Assembly: GCF_017874715.1 (NCBI RefSeq)
Contig: NZ_JAGGLR010000023.1
Coordinates: 62,001 to 126,000 of the forward strand
Source of the DNA: Streptomyces iranensis
Lineage (GTDB): Bacteria > Actinomycetota > Actinomycetes > Streptomycetales > Streptomycetaceae
Length of the DNA stretch: 64,000 bases
Direction: 5' to 3'
Below are positions 24,931 to 33,642 of the stretch, piece by piece. The number at the start of each line of letters is the position of its first letter. The first letter of the stretch is position 1. The notes below the pieces were generated by a model. That model did not search any database and was not told where the DNA came from. It worked only from the letters and a program-made list of their open reading frames with translations. The position numbers were made by a program, and so were the translations under genes.

Positions 24931-26823
24931 ATGACGGACACCATGGCATTCGACTGGCGGTCCTTCCTGCTCAGGTGGAGCGGGGAGTGGGCGGATTCCC
25001 TGCCGGACGGCGAGGGGCGGAGCGAGGACGACGAGGCCGCCCGGCAGTCGCGGTGGCTGGGGTTCCCGCCCGCGTCCGAGGAGCGGATCGCAGCCATGGA
25101 AGAGCGCCTGGGCCGCCGGATCCCCCCGTCGTACCGGGAGTTCCTCAAGGTCAGCGACGGGTGGCGGCATGCGGGCGGGTTCGTGTGGCTGCTGGCGGGG
25201 ACCGGGGACGCGCACTGGCACAACAACGAGTCCGGCCTGGCGGACATGTTCGAGGAATACCTGGACGAGGATGCCGGGGCCGAGGAGCGGAGGGAGTCGG
25301 ACATCTGGCGGCGCGGGCTGCAGCTCGACGTGGAGTCCGACATCACCCACGTCCTCTTGGATCCCGAGGACGTGGACGAGGACGGTGAGTGGGCCGTGTA
25401 CACGTGGGCGAGCTGGCGGGCCGCGCCACCCGAGCGGCACCCGCACTTCCTTGCGTTCATGCGCGATATGCACCGGGAGTTCCACAGCCTGCGTGCGCAA
25501 CCGAACGACGAGGAGCCGGTGTTCGCCAACGACACGACGCGAAAGCTGGACGCCCAGGTGGAGGAGGCCCGGCTGGAGGCGCTGCGCGGCGGATGGGAAC
25601 GGGCCGGGGCGGCGCTGGAGGAGGCCAAGGGGTACGGCAGACCTCGGGCCGTCGGGCTCGGCGACCAGATACGCCGCCTGCTCGGACAGACCTCCACGGT
25701 GTACTTCGACGGATTGGCGACGGACCGGCAGTACGCTGCCGAGCTGCTGCCACCGCTGGTCGCCGAGCACGCGGCGCACTCCTACCGGGACGACTCCACG
25801 CTGACGCTCCATCTGCGGGGTGCCGACGACGACTTGGTGTCACTGGCCTACGCGACGCTGGATCAGGTGCGCAACGGCACGTACCGGTACACGGCTGCCG
25901 GTCCGTTCGGGCAAGCTGTTGAGCGGGCGCGGGAGCTGGCGCGGTGGGGAGACACCGACGGGGCATGGCGGACACTGATCAATGCGCTGCCCCTGTGGGA
26001 GCCGCTGGGGCCGGACCACCTGGCGCCGCTGGGGTGGGTGGCGGACCCGGTGCTCGGGCCGTTGCTGACTCCGGAGCGGGGCCGCGAGCTGCTGTCCACT
26101 CCAAGGGGCGGACAGACCGGCGAGGCCCCTAGGCCGGCGGCCGGGCTCGACACGAGCGGCCTGGCGTGGCTCGCGGAGCCGGACCCGGGCAACAACCGCA
26201 CCTCCTACCGGTTCGTCCTGGTGGAAGGCGTGGAGCCGGAGGGGTTGCCCGGCCGTCTCGCCGACGGGGACGGCACCGTGCTGACCGAACCCATGGCCTT
26301 CTGGGAGGCGCGCCACAGGCCGCCGCACGACCAGAGGGAGTTCTCGTCCTACGACGACAGGGCTCTTATGGCGGTCGGCCGGGCCGGCACCGGCTGGAGC
26401 TTCGCCTTCGACGGCGACCCCGCCCCGTTCGACCCGCGGCGGTTCGTCTCCCCGGCCGCGGCCGCCGGCGCGGGCACTCGCGCGGTGGTGGTGTGGAGCG
26501 GCCTGAGGACATGGCACGGGGAGCCGTTCTTCCACCTTTCGGTGGCCCGGGACGGCGTCGAGGAGTACGCGTTCACGTACGCCGCGGGAGAGGTCCGGTC
26601 CAGCGGGGAGATACCGCAAGCGCTGGACCCGAGCGGGTTCTTCGGTGGCTTGGAGGACAGCGCCGAGGTGGAACGGTCGCTGTTGGAAGCGCTGACCGCG
26701 GAGTTCGGTGCCCATCTACCGCGTCACGCAATCATGAACGGCCGACTGCACATGTTCGCCACCCGCTCCTGGACGCGGCCGCCGAGAGACGGCGAGACCT
26801 ACGCGGTGATCCGCATGCACTAG
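24931..26823 (+). CDS. Large SMI1/KNR4 (SUKH) domain protein
   Basis: The protein has 630 residues from ATG 24931 (MTDTMAFDWRSFLLRWSGEW). Residues about 40-190 are a SUKH domain: ERIAAMEERLGRRIPPSYRE, FLKVSDGW, GGFVWLLAGTGDAHW, and a final segment around HPHFLAFMRDMHREFHSL. SUKH proteins are best known as immunity or scaffold proteins of polymorphic toxin systems. The remaining about 440 residues include helical (about 205-245) and beta-rich parts (WSFAFDGDPAPFDPRRFVSP near 495) and are not assigned; the C-terminal part (from about 480) may be a second ligand-binding domain. No toxin gene is adjacent. It follows the two kinase genes on the same strand. Confidence 0.75.
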   Translation: MTDTMAFDWRSFLLRWSGEWADSLPDGEGRSEDDEAARQSRWLGFPPASEERIAAMEERLGRRIPPSYREFLKVSDGWRHAGGFVWLLAGTGDAHWHNNESGLADMFEEYLDEDAGAEERRESDIWRRGLQLDVESDITHVLLDPEDVDEDGEWAVYTWASWRAAPPERHPHFLAFMRDMHREFHSLRAQPNDEEPVFANDTTRKLDAQVEEARLEALRGGWERAGAALEEAKGYGRPRAVGLGDQIRRLLGQTSTVYFDGLATDRQYAAELLPPLVAEHAAHSYRDDSTLTLHLRGADDDLVSLAYATLDQVRNGTYRYTAAGPFGQAVERARELARWGDTDGAWRTLINALPLWEPLGPDHLAPLGWVADPVLGPLLTPERGRELLSTPRGGQTGEAPRPAAGLDTSGLAWLAEPDPGNNRTSYRFVLVEGVEPEGLPGRLADGDGTVLTEPMAFWEARHRPPHDQREFSSYDDRALMAVGRAGTGWSFAFDGDPAPFDPRRFVSPAAAAGAGTRAVVVWSGLRTWHGEPFFHLSVARDGVEEYAFTYAAGEVRSSGEIPQALDPSGFFGGLEDSAEVERSLLEALTAEFGAHLPRHAIMNGRLHMFATRSWTRPPRDGETYAVIRMH

Positions 26824-26826
26824 AGG

Positions 26827-27035
26827 GTGGACGGCCGCCGCAAAGCCATCGCTGACCTGTGGCGTCGTGCCCTTGACCCCGGCGAGGTTGCCCGGCCATT
26901 GCGGTGGACGACGTCATCGACATCCTGTTCGGTCCGCTGATCTTCCGCCGTCACCCGAATCGCCACCCTCACGCATTCGCCACTGAACCGCTCAGATTCT
27001 TGACACGTCGCAGGCCCGCTTGGCTACGCGCCTGA
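26827..27035 (+). pseudogene. TetR regulator C-terminal remnant with frameshift
   Basis: One frame from 26827 reads RRKAIADLWRRALDPGEVAR. After a shift near 26885-26900 a second frame reads AVDDVIDILFGPLIFRR before random sequence to a TGA at 27033. Together these are the end of a TetR_C_11-type ligand domain (usually DVDLVIDLLFGPLYYRLL). The DNA-binding half is missing. Confidence 0.55.
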
Positions 27036-27103
27036 GCTCTGAGCGGGGTGCGCCACTGTCACTGTCGCCACCGTGGTCGACAAAGACGCCCGGGACATGG
27101 CGC

Positions 27104-27214
27104 ACATGCATGGTCAACAACGCTGGCTACGAAGTGGAGGGCGCGAAAGCCACTCGCGCCCAGTTCGAGGTCAACGCCATCGGCAGGCCTACGAGCATCG
27201 TCGGGCTGCGCTGA
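27104..27214 (+). pseudogene. Short-chain dehydrogenase fragment
   Basis: The frame reads VNNAGYEVEGAKATRAQFEV then NAIG, matching the NNAG segment and the following helix of a classical SDR (usually LVNNAGYGxEGAxEExxxxxxRAQFEVNxxG) with an internal loss of a few residues. The nucleotide-binding and catalytic YxxxK parts are absent. It probably belonged with the TetR remnant just upstream. Confidence 0.6.
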
Positions 27215-27305
27215 ACCACGGCAGCGAGTGCTCCGTCGAGAGCACCGCTGACAACCTGGGTGCAGGGGCCACTCCCTGCGATTGTTGTTGCCTCTGCGGC
27301 TCGGC

Positions 27306-29513
27306 TCACAGCACTGACTCCAGGGTGATCGGTAGGTTCTGGACACGGCGGCCTGTCGCGTGGTGGACAGCGTTGGCGATCGCGGGTGCGACGCCGACGA
27401 TGGTCACTTCGCCCAGCCCCTTCACTCCGATGGGATCCGCCGTCTTGTCCTCGCCATTGAGGTACAACGCGTCTACCTCGGGCACGTCCGCGTTAACGGG
27501 GACCAAGTAGTCGGCCATGCCGGCATTCACGAGTCGGCCATCCCTATGGTCAGTGACGGAGTGCTCCAGCAGCGCCATGCCGATGCCCCCGACCATGCCT
27601 CCGATGGCTTGGCTGTGGGCAAGCTTCGGACTGATGATGCGTCCTGCGTCAAAGGCAGAAAGGAGCCGTCGCACCCGGACGAGACCAAGGCTCTCGTCAA
27701 CGGCGACTTCCGCGAATACCGCGCCATAAGCGTAGCTGGAGTAGCGGTCGACTTCTTCTCCCGGCGTATAGGTGCCGCTTGCCTCCAGGTGGGTTCTCCG
27801 CTGCCGACGCAGCAGTCGCTCATACGTCTCGCCTCGGTGGGGGGCACTCCGCAGGAACAGGCGACCGCCTCGCACGCGGACCTGTTGCGGGTCGGCACCG
27901 TGCAGTGGCGACTGGGGGTCGGCAACAGCCAGGGCGATAGCGGCTTCCCGCAGTTTGTCGCAGGCGTCCTGTACCGCAGATCCCACGCTGGCCATGGTCT
28001 GCGAACCCCCGTGAGAGGGGGCGAGGGGAAGGTGTGAATCGCCCAACCGGAATCGGACTTTGCTCATCGCGACACCGAGTCCGTCCGATGCCACCTGGGA
28101 CATGGAGGTATAGGTTCCCGGGCCCATGTCGCTGGTTGCGCTCGACACCGTGGCCGAGCCGTCGGCGTCGATCCGGGCCAGAGCCCGCGCGGCACCCCGC
28201 AGTGTGTGGTAGCACGCAGTGGCGACTCCTGTGCCGATCAGCCAATGTCCGTCGCGGGTGGAGCGCACGCGTGGGTTCCGCCGTTCCCAGCCGAACTTCT
28301 GGGCTCCGACGCTGAAGCACTCCCTCAGCCGACGGGTGGAGAACGGCCGCCCCGTGGACTCGTCGCGCGCGGGCTCATTGCGCAGCCGCAGCTCGATGGG
28401 GTCCATACGCAACTCGTACGCCAACTCGTCAAGCGCGGACTCGATGGCGAAGGCAGCTGGTGTGCGACCCGGCCCCCGCGCGAAGGTGGGCGTGGGGACG
28501 TCCAACGGGATCAGCCGGTACGAGGCGCGGACATTGGGCACGGAGTACAGCACGCGGGCCAGTTCGAGGACAGCGTCCTGATGTTGCTCATAGCGGGAAG
28601 TCTCGGCGCGCGCCTCATGGACGAGACCTGTAAGGCGCCCGTTGCGGTCACTGGCAAGAGCGATCCTCTGGTCAACGGCAGCTCGGTACCCCGTACCCGA
28701 AAACATTTGCTTGCGGGTCAGTACAAGTTTGACCGGACGCCCTACGTGCCGGGCGGCCATGGCCGCGAGCGTCACGTGCGGCCAGGCACGAAGAGCGCTG
28801 CCGAACGCGCCTCCGACGTAGGGGGATATGACGCGCACGGCTGACTTCGGCAGGCCGAAGACTGCCGCTATCTGTGGCGCTGTCGACTGCACCCACTGGG
28901 TTTTGTCCCACAAGGTGAGTGTGTCGCCTTCCCAGCGGGCGACAGTGGCATGCGGCTCCATCGGATTGTGGCTCTCGCGAACCATGCGGTATTTCCGGTC
29001 GACCACCCTGTGCGCGGTGCGCAGCGCCGCATCGACGTCGCCCCGGCTGTAGTTCCCCTGCTCACCGGCCGGTACAAGGGGGCGCGCCCGGGAAGTCGCC
29101 AACTCGGTCGACGGCTGTTCCGCCGCGTAGGTGACCTCGACCAGCCCAGCGGCGTGCCGGGCCGTCTCCAGCGTCTCGGCGATCACCACGGCGATCGGCT
29201 GACCGAAGAATCGCACCCGGTTGTCCTGTAGGACATGCAACCGCTCCCCGACGGGAGGGTCAATGGAGGTGCGGAAGTCGCGGTACGGGAGCTCGGGAGC
29301 GTTGAGGTGGCTGAGGATCTCCAGCACACCCTGTTGCGCGCGGGCGGCCCGTGTATCGATGCCGGTCACCCTGCCGAGACCAATGGTGCTGCTGACCATG
29401 ACGGCATGGACCAGGCGCGGCGCTTCGAACTCGGCGGCGTAGGTGGCGGCACCGGTGACCTTGGCGTGGCCATCGACCCTCGATACGGGTGCGCCGACTG
29501 CTGACGGTGTCAC
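27306..29513 (-). CDS. Molybdopterin-binding catalytic subunit of aldehyde oxidase/xanthine dehydrogenase family (PaoC-like)
   Basis: The protein has 735 residues from GTG 29513, overlapping the FAD-subunit stop by 4 nt. It starts with the family signature GAPVSRVDGHAKVTGAATYA. Mo-cofactor segments follow (VFGLPKSAVRVISPYVGGAF, ARGPGRTPAAFAIESALDEL, SSATSDMGPGTYTSMSQVAS), with the catalytic Glu region GVKGLGEVTIVGVAPAIANA near the C terminus. Length and subunit order match E. coli PaoC (YagR) rather than xanthine dehydrogenase. It would oxidise aldehydes to acids with water as oxygen source. It has no signal peptide of its own; family members of this type are exported with the Tat-tagged iron-sulfur subunit. 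A cofactor-insertion chaperone gene was not found nearby. Confidence 0.87.
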   Translation of the reverse strand: MTPSAVGAPVSRVDGHAKVTGAATYAAEFEAPRLVHAVMVSSTIGLGRVTGIDTRAARAQQGVLEILSHLNAPELPYRDFRTSIDPPVGERLHVLQDNRVRFFGQPIAVVIAETLETARHAAGLVEVTYAAEQPSTELATSRARPLVPAGEQGNYSRGDVDAALRTAHRVVDRKYRMVRESHNPMEPHATVARWEGDTLTLWDKTQWVQSTAPQIAAVFGLPKSAVRVISPYVGGAFGSALRAWPHVTLAAMAARHVGRPVKLVLTRKQMFSGTGYRAAVDQRIALASDRNGRLTGLVHEARAETSRYEQHQDAVLELARVLYSVPNVRASYRLIPLDVPTPTFARGPGRTPAAFAIESALDELAYELRMDPIELRLRNEPARDESTGRPFSTRRLRECFSVGAQKFGWERRNPRVRSTRDGHWLIGTGVATACYHTLRGAARALARIDADGSATVSSATSDMGPGTYTSMSQVASDGLGVAMSKVRFRLGDSHLPLAPSHGGSQTMASVGSAVQDACDKLREAAIALAVADPQSPLHGADPQQVRVRGGRLFLRSAPHRGETYERLLRRQRRTHLEASGTYTPGEEVDRYSSYAYGAVFAEVAVDESLGLVRVRRLLSAFDAGRIISPKLAHSQAIGGMVGGIGMALLEHSVTDHRDGRLVNAGMADYLVPVNADVPEVDALYLNGEDKTADPIGVKGLGEVTIVGVAPAIANAVHHATGRRVQNLPITLESVL

Positions 29514-30487
29514 TTCCTGCCTCCCACAGTGCCGAGTTGGCGGGCTACGGTTCGCCGGAGTAGTTCAGCCTTGAACGCGTTATGCCGAAGCGACCTGGCG
29601 CCGTCGGCGGCCTTGGCCGCCGCGTCGACCCAGAGTTGTCGCGAAGGGCGGGCGCCCAGCAGCCGGTGCTCGACCGCGGGCAGCCGCCATGGAACGGTGG
29701 CCACTCCCCCGACAGCGACACGGGCGGAGCGGATGACGTCCTCTTCGATGTGCAGTGCTACGGCGGCGGAGGTCAGGGCAAACTCGTATGACTGGCGGTC
29801 CCGTACCTTCAGGTAGCCCGATGTCCTGGTGTGCGCGGCGGCAGGAACGTCCACGGCGGTGATGAGTTCCCCAGGGCGGATGTCGTGCTCGCGTTCTGGT
29901 GTGGTTCCGGGGCGGAGCAGGAAGTTCGCCACGGGTACGGAGCGCGCGCCGGCACGGCTGCGTAGGTGGATGACCGCGTCGAGCGCCAGTAGCGCGACGG
30001 CGAGGTCAGAGGGATGCGCGGCCACACAGGCTTCCGAGGTGCCCAGGATGGCGTGGGTGCGGTTGTGACCGTGGAGCGCGGCGCAGCCCGTGCCCGGTTC
30101 CCGTTTGTTGCAGGAAGCCGAGACGTCCCGGAAGTAGGTGCAGCGGGTCCGCTGCATGAGGTTGCCCCCGATGGACGCCGCATTGCGAAGCTGTGCGGAT
30201 GCACTCAGCTCAAGGGCCTGCGCGATCGCTGGGTAGCGGGTGCGAACGGCGGGGTGCGCCCCGACATCGCTCATGCGAGCCAGCGCACCGATGCGCAGAC
30301 CGCTCGACGTCGAGGAGATCTCGTGCAACGGCAGGTCGTTGATGTCCACGACGCTGCTGGGGCGCTCGACCGTCTCGCGCATGAGGTCAACCAGCGTGGT
30401 GCCGCCCGCCAGGTATCGGCCGCCCCGCGCTCCTGCGGCGAGGGCGGCGTCGATCGTTCGCGCCCTGGTGAAGGAGAAAGGATGCAT
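29510..30487 (-). CDS. FAD-binding subunit of the aldehyde oxidase (PaoB-like)
   Basis: The protein has 325 residues from ATG 30487. FAD-binding motifs are clear: AAGARGGRYLAGGTTLVDLM near the N terminus, LRNAASIGGNLMQRTRCTYF, and the iron-sulfur-type Cys-rich loop CNKREPGTGCAALHG found in the YagS/PaoB branch. The C-terminal CO-dehydrogenase flavoprotein domain follows (GGVATVPWRLPAVEHRL). It passes electrons from the molybdenum subunit through FAD. It lies between the other two subunit genes, 10 bp after the iron-sulfur gene and overlapping the molybdenum gene. Confidence 0.87.
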   Translation of the reverse strand: MHPFSFTRARTIDAALAAGARGGRYLAGGTTLVDLMRETVERPSSVVDINDLPLHEISSTSSGLRIGALARMSDVGAHPAVRTRYPAIAQALELSASAQLRNAASIGGNLMQRTRCTYFRDVSASCNKREPGTGCAALHGHNRTHAILGTSEACVAAHPSDLAVALLALDAVIHLRSRAGARSVPVANFLLRPGTTPEREHDIRPGELITAVDVPAAAHTRTSGYLKVRDRQSYEFALTSAAVALHIEEDVIRSARVAVGGVATVPWRLPAVEHRLLGARPSRQLWVDAAAKAADGARSLRHNAFKAELLRRTVARQLGTVGGRK

Positions 30488-30497
30488 GAACGACCGC

Positions 30498-31157
30498 CTA
30501 CCTTCCGTCCGCCGCGTCCCGCACGGCGGAAACGATGTTGACGTAACAGCCGCACCGGCAGATGTTCCCGCTCATCCATTCGCGGATTTCCTCGCGTGAC
30601 CCGGTGTGACCTTCGCTGATGCAGCCGACACCGGACATGATCTGTCCGGGTGTGCAGTAACCGCACTGGAACGCGTCGCGTTCCACGAACGCCTTTTGGA
30701 GCGGGTGCAGTCGGTCTCCGTCGGCCAGGCCCTCGATGGTTGTGACGGCGCTGCTCTCGCACCGCACGGCGAGCGTCAGGCACGCGTTGACCCGCTTGTC
30801 GTCGACCAAAACCGTGCAGGCGCCACAGGCACCCTGATCGCAACCCTTCTTGGTACCGGTCAGCCCCAGTCTCTCGCGGAGCAGGTCCAGCAGGGAGGTG
30901 CGATTGTCGACGGTCAACACATGACGTTCGCCGTTGATCGTCAGGGACACATCACTCGATGGTGCGGCCGGAGCGGACTCGTCGCCGGAGGACGAGACAG
31001 CCAGCATCGCACCGCCGACCGCCGCACCGCCGGCACCGGCCGTCGCTGACACAAAGGTGCGGCGCTTCCACACCGTCGTCCTTCGACTGTCCGCCGGGCT
31101 GCCACGGTTGTCACCCTGCTCCTTGATCTGCTCGTCTGCCGAGCTCTCAGCGAACAA
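30498..31157 (-). CDS. 2Fe-2S subunit of the aldehyde oxidase with Tat signal (PaoA-like)
   Basis: The protein has 219 residues. The start is a TTG at 31157 with a strong AGGAGA six bases upstream. The N terminus carries a Tat-type signal (RRTFVSATAGAGGAAVGGAM), so the assembled complex is probably exported. The first 2Fe-2S cluster is seen in KKGCDQGACGACTVL followed by a later Cys (NACLTLAVRC). The second is in QCGYCTPGQIMSG and NICRCGCY. It is the first gene of the three-gene operon. Confidence 0.87.
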   Translation of the reverse strand: MFAESSADEQIKEQGDNRGSPADSRRTTVWKRRTFVSATAGAGGAAVGGAMLAVSSSGDESAPAAPSSDVSLTINGERHVLTVDNRTSLLDLLRERLGLTGTKKGCDQGACGACTVLVDDKRVNACLTLAVRCESSAVTTIEGLADGDRLHPLQKAFVERDAFQCGYCTPGQIMSGVGCISEGHTGSREEIREWMSGNICRCGCYVNIVSAVRDAADGR

Positions 31158-31254
31158 GACACTTCTCCTTCACATACATGAACTGAGTCAGATGTCACAA
31201 GCGATGGGCGTCGGGCCCCGTCACGGTCCTGGCGGATCCGGCCGTCCCGCCGCC

Positions 31255-32118
31255 TCAGAGGATCGTCTTCGGTGCTGCACCAGCTCGCTGTATGGCGGGT
31301 TTCGCTCCGATGACTACCTCATATCCGAGGTACTCGGCATTCAGCACCTCAACGAGTTCAGGCAGTTCGTCATAGATCTCGTTGCATGCTTCCTCCCCCA
31401 AGAACTGCTCCACTTCCGCCCGCCGTGTCAGTGCTTCGGCGAGGCCCCGCGCATAAGTCAGGCTCGTTTCTCTGGTGAGATCGATCGCACCCTTGACGTC
31501 CAAGCCGACGTCAGAGCACAGGCCGGCAAGCTGCCCAGCGGCCGGAAAACACGTAAGTGGCAATACTTCCTCAAACCGGGCGCGCCACGCTTGGTTTTCC
31601 GGAACAGCCAGCTCTACTGTCTCGGCGATAATGAGCGAACCCCCTGCCCTCAGACAGCGCTTCGCTTCGCTGAGCGCGCCCCGCTTGTCCTTCATATGGC
31701 ACATTGACTCAAACAAGAGAACGGCATCAAAAGAATCATCCGGAAAGGGCAGATGTTCCGCGTCAGCGACCATGAATTGCAATCTATGTGACAGCGCTGC
31801 CGCCTCAACTGCCATGCGCGCGCTCAAAATTTGTCCCTTTCCGAGATCCACCCCCGTCACGCGGCAGCATTTTTCTCGCGCTATAAGGAAGTCGGAATTC
31901 CCTGCCCCGCAGCCGACATCGAGAAGATGGTCATCAGCACGCAGGTCTGCCTGGTCGACAATATAGCGCGTCAGACGATCCGTGGCATCGCGGAACGCGA
32001 CTCCTTCTGCCAAGTCCGTATAGTAGCCGCGATGGATTGACGTGCATCCGAATGCAAGTGCATAGAAGGCACAATAGCTGTTGTACATGAGGTTCAGTTC
32101 AGAACGCAGATCGTCCAT
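31255..32118 (-). CDS. SAM-dependent class I methyltransferase
   Basis: The protein has 287 residues from ATG 32118 (AAGGGAG upstream). The SAM-binding motif I is LLDVGCGAGNSDFLIA, with an acidic residue after VTGVDLGKGQ, motif II region MVADAEHLPFPDDSFDAVLL, and FESMCHMKDKRGALSEAKRC. The layout is that of small-molecule or peptide methyltransferases of the UbiE/sterol type. GC is about 58%, clearly lower than the flanking catabolic genes. It lies 87 bp downstream of a helical-repeat protein and a small ORF with an intervening hairpin, so it may modify a peptide or its derivative; the substrate is unknown. Confidence 0.82.
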   Translation of the reverse strand: MDDLRSELNLMYNSYCAFYALAFGCTSIHRGYYTDLAEGVAFRDATDRLTRYIVDQADLRADDHLLDVGCGAGNSDFLIAREKCCRVTGVDLGKGQILSARMAVEAAALSHRLQFMVADAEHLPFPDDSFDAVLLFESMCHMKDKRGALSEAKRCLRAGGSLIIAETVELAVPENQAWRARFEEVLPLTCFPAAGQLAGLCSDVGLDVKGAIDLTRETSLTYARGLAEALTRRAEVEQFLGEEACNEIYDELPELVEVLNAEYLGYEVVIGAKPAIQRAGAAPKTIL

Positions 32119-32205
32119 GTGGCCCGCTCCCTTGTAGGCTGCGCACAGCAGTGCTCGACACCTGAGGCAAAAGCAATCAGCAGAACCGCGCTGCGCTGAA
32201 ACGCA

Positions 32206-33507
32206 TCAGCTTTTTCCCAGTATCCCGCCGTACTTCTGATAGGCCAGCAGATCTTCTTGAGATCCCTTACTCAGTGCGGAGAGAGACCGCAAGCGCGTAT
32301 CCGCCCATGTTGTCAAAAGTGAGTTCCTCGCCACCGCGGCAACGTCCCTCAGACGTCTTACGGAGGAAATCGCCAGAGGATCGGATTCCACTGACCTGAA
32401 ATAGGCGGCACAAGCTTCTGGCAGACGCTTTTGAGCTTCCATGCATTGACCTACCATAAACTCCGATATGTGTCTCACCTGTGGCCCTAGAACAGACGCC
32501 CAGCGATAAGACTCCACCGCACCGTCAAGATCGCCCTTCTCGATGCACACTTGACCCAACGTGCATCGGGCTTGCGGACTCGCAGGGGCATGGGAGACCA
32601 GGTCGACCGCATACTGTTCAGCGGCTTCGATGTCTTCGCAGAGCAGATTCTCTTTTGTCCTGCTCTCCAAAACCCCGTATCGCAGAATCTGCCAATCGTC
32701 CCTGTTGCCCAGATCAGCGTCATACAAGAGTCGGCAGTAATGTTCCGCTTGGTCCATCTCTCGGCTCATCGAGGCGTGATCTCCTGCCAACTGCGGCAAG
32801 AACGCACCGATGCGGTGATACCGGCTCAAGAGTTTATATTGCTCTTGTCCTTCTGAATCCACTGCGCCGATGGATTTTTTATGTTCGCGCACGTAGTGCC
32901 TGAATCCATCGATGTCGTCCAATGACTTGATACTGAGCTGGGCCAGCAAGTACGTAGCCTCCACATGACCCCAACAGCCTGGCCGACCATAGGCTACGAC
33001 CTGCTCAAGCTCTGATGTGTCGAGTGAGGTCTGTCCATCGTAGAAAAGAATCACCTTGGCGAGGCCGCGCATGTAGAGCAGGGCTGCATCATCTTCCGAG
33101 ATCCCTTCATCCGACGCACTCGGCCGCACGGATACCTCACATTTCAGGATTACCGCGTGAAGCCCCATCCGGTGCAGCAGCCAAAGCGATCGCAGCCGCG
33201 CTCCTGAATCAAGACCGCTGTATGCGTCAAGGTGGTCACACAGCCCTTGCCACTCAGGTGTCCTCCACTCTGATCCCAGTTCACGAGGATCTTTGACCAG
33301 GTAACGCATCGCACCGGCAGTCTTGACGATCACCTCTCTCGACGAGGGCATGATGCTCCCATGGAGCCGCGGGTAACTGCCGTCATTCTCATACAGGGCC
33401 CTGGATGCCAGATGAGCTCCCAGAGTCAAGGGATTTCCATCAGCCTCCCACACGCCCAGATCAATGAAAGGTCGATACAGCCAGCTGAGGAAGTTTTCGG
33501 TATCCAT
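32206..33507 (-). CDS. Alpha-helical repeat (TPR-like) protein of unknown function
   Basis: The protein has 433 residues from ATG 33507, after AAGGGG CGAGG. I do not recognise the N-terminal half (about 1-150: FLSWLYRPFIDLGVWEADG, RLHGSIMPSSREVIVKTAGA, LLHRMGLHAVILKCEVSV). The rest is helical, with TPR-like units near the C terminus (AQARCTLGQVCIEKGDLDG-type spacing, AVESYRWASVLGP, EACAAYFRSVESDP). It has no membrane segment or catalytic motif. It shares the low GC and strand of the methyltransferase downstream. The long hairpin between it and the small ORF upstream suggests a promoter-proximal peptide expressed more strongly than this protein. A role as adaptor, or as leader-peptide or signal receptor, is inference only. 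Confidence 0.6.
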   Translation of the reverse strand: MDTENFLSWLYRPFIDLGVWEADGNPLTLGAHLASRALYENDGSYPRLHGSIMPSSREVIVKTAGAMRYLVKDPRELGSEWRTPEWQGLCDHLDAYSGLDSGARLRSLWLLHRMGLHAVILKCEVSVRPSASDEGISEDDAALLYMRGLAKVILFYDGQTSLDTSELEQVVAYGRPGCWGHVEATYLLAQLSIKSLDDIDGFRHYVREHKKSIGAVDSEGQEQYKLLSRYHRIGAFLPQLAGDHASMSREMDQAEHYCRLLYDADLGNRDDWQILRYGVLESRTKENLLCEDIEAAEQYAVDLVSHAPASPQARCTLGQVCIEKGDLDGAVESYRWASVLGPQVRHISEFMVGQCMEAQKRLPEACAAYFRSVESDPLAISSVRRLRDVAAVARNSLLTTWADTRLRSLSALSKGSQEDLLAYQKYGGILGKS

Positions 33508-33535
33508 GGCCTCGCCCCTTTTATTTGATGGACAG

Positions 33536-33567
33536 GTGGGGGCAGTCAGGGGTCTGACTGCCCCCAC
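33536..33567 (-). terminator. Perfect 14-bp stem hairpin, probable attenuator or transcript end
   Basis: The sequence forms a stem of GTGGGGGCAGTCAG with its exact complement and a 4-nt loop (GGGT on the plus strand). It sits 9 bp after the stop of the small ORF and 28 bp before the helical-repeat gene. No T-run follows on the minus strand, so a partial terminator or RNA-stabilising 3' end fits better than a strong intrinsic terminator. Confidence 0.65.
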
Positions 33568-33576
33568 CCCCCTACA

Positions 33577-33642
33577 TCAGATCGAAGTACGCGCCGGACG
33601 ATCCTTTCGGATTGACCGGAAACGCTCCAACTTGATTTCCAT
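33577..33642 (-). CDS. Candidate 21-residue peptide
   Basis: ATG 33642 is preceded by a perfect AGGAGG eight bases upstream, and 21 basic-rich codons follow (starts MEIKLERFRSIRKD, ends TSI) before TGA. A strong hairpin follows at once, then the helical-repeat protein and the methyltransferase. The layout suggests a precursor or signal peptide, but the peptide has no known core motif. A second frame over the same DNA (GTG 33688 to TAG 33572, 38 codons, ending PKGSSGAYFDLM and containing a TTA codon) is also open but has a weak ribosome binding site. A possible promoter (TTGACC at 33716-33711, weak -10 CAGTGT) lies just upstream and would place the transcript start inside that second frame, favouring the shorter one. 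Confidence 0.4.
   Translation of the reverse strand: MEIKLERFRSIRKDRPARTSI

Noticed and set aside
27306..31157. Xanthine dehydrogenase for purine use
   Set aside because: Subunit sizes, order, the Tat signal on the iron-sulfur subunit and the extra Cys-rich loop in the FAD subunit fit the PaoABC aldehyde oxidase group, and no purine genes are nearby.
33536..33567. Classical Rho-independent terminator
   Set aside because: The stem is strong but no T-run follows on either strand, so only an attenuator or stabilising hairpin is proposed.
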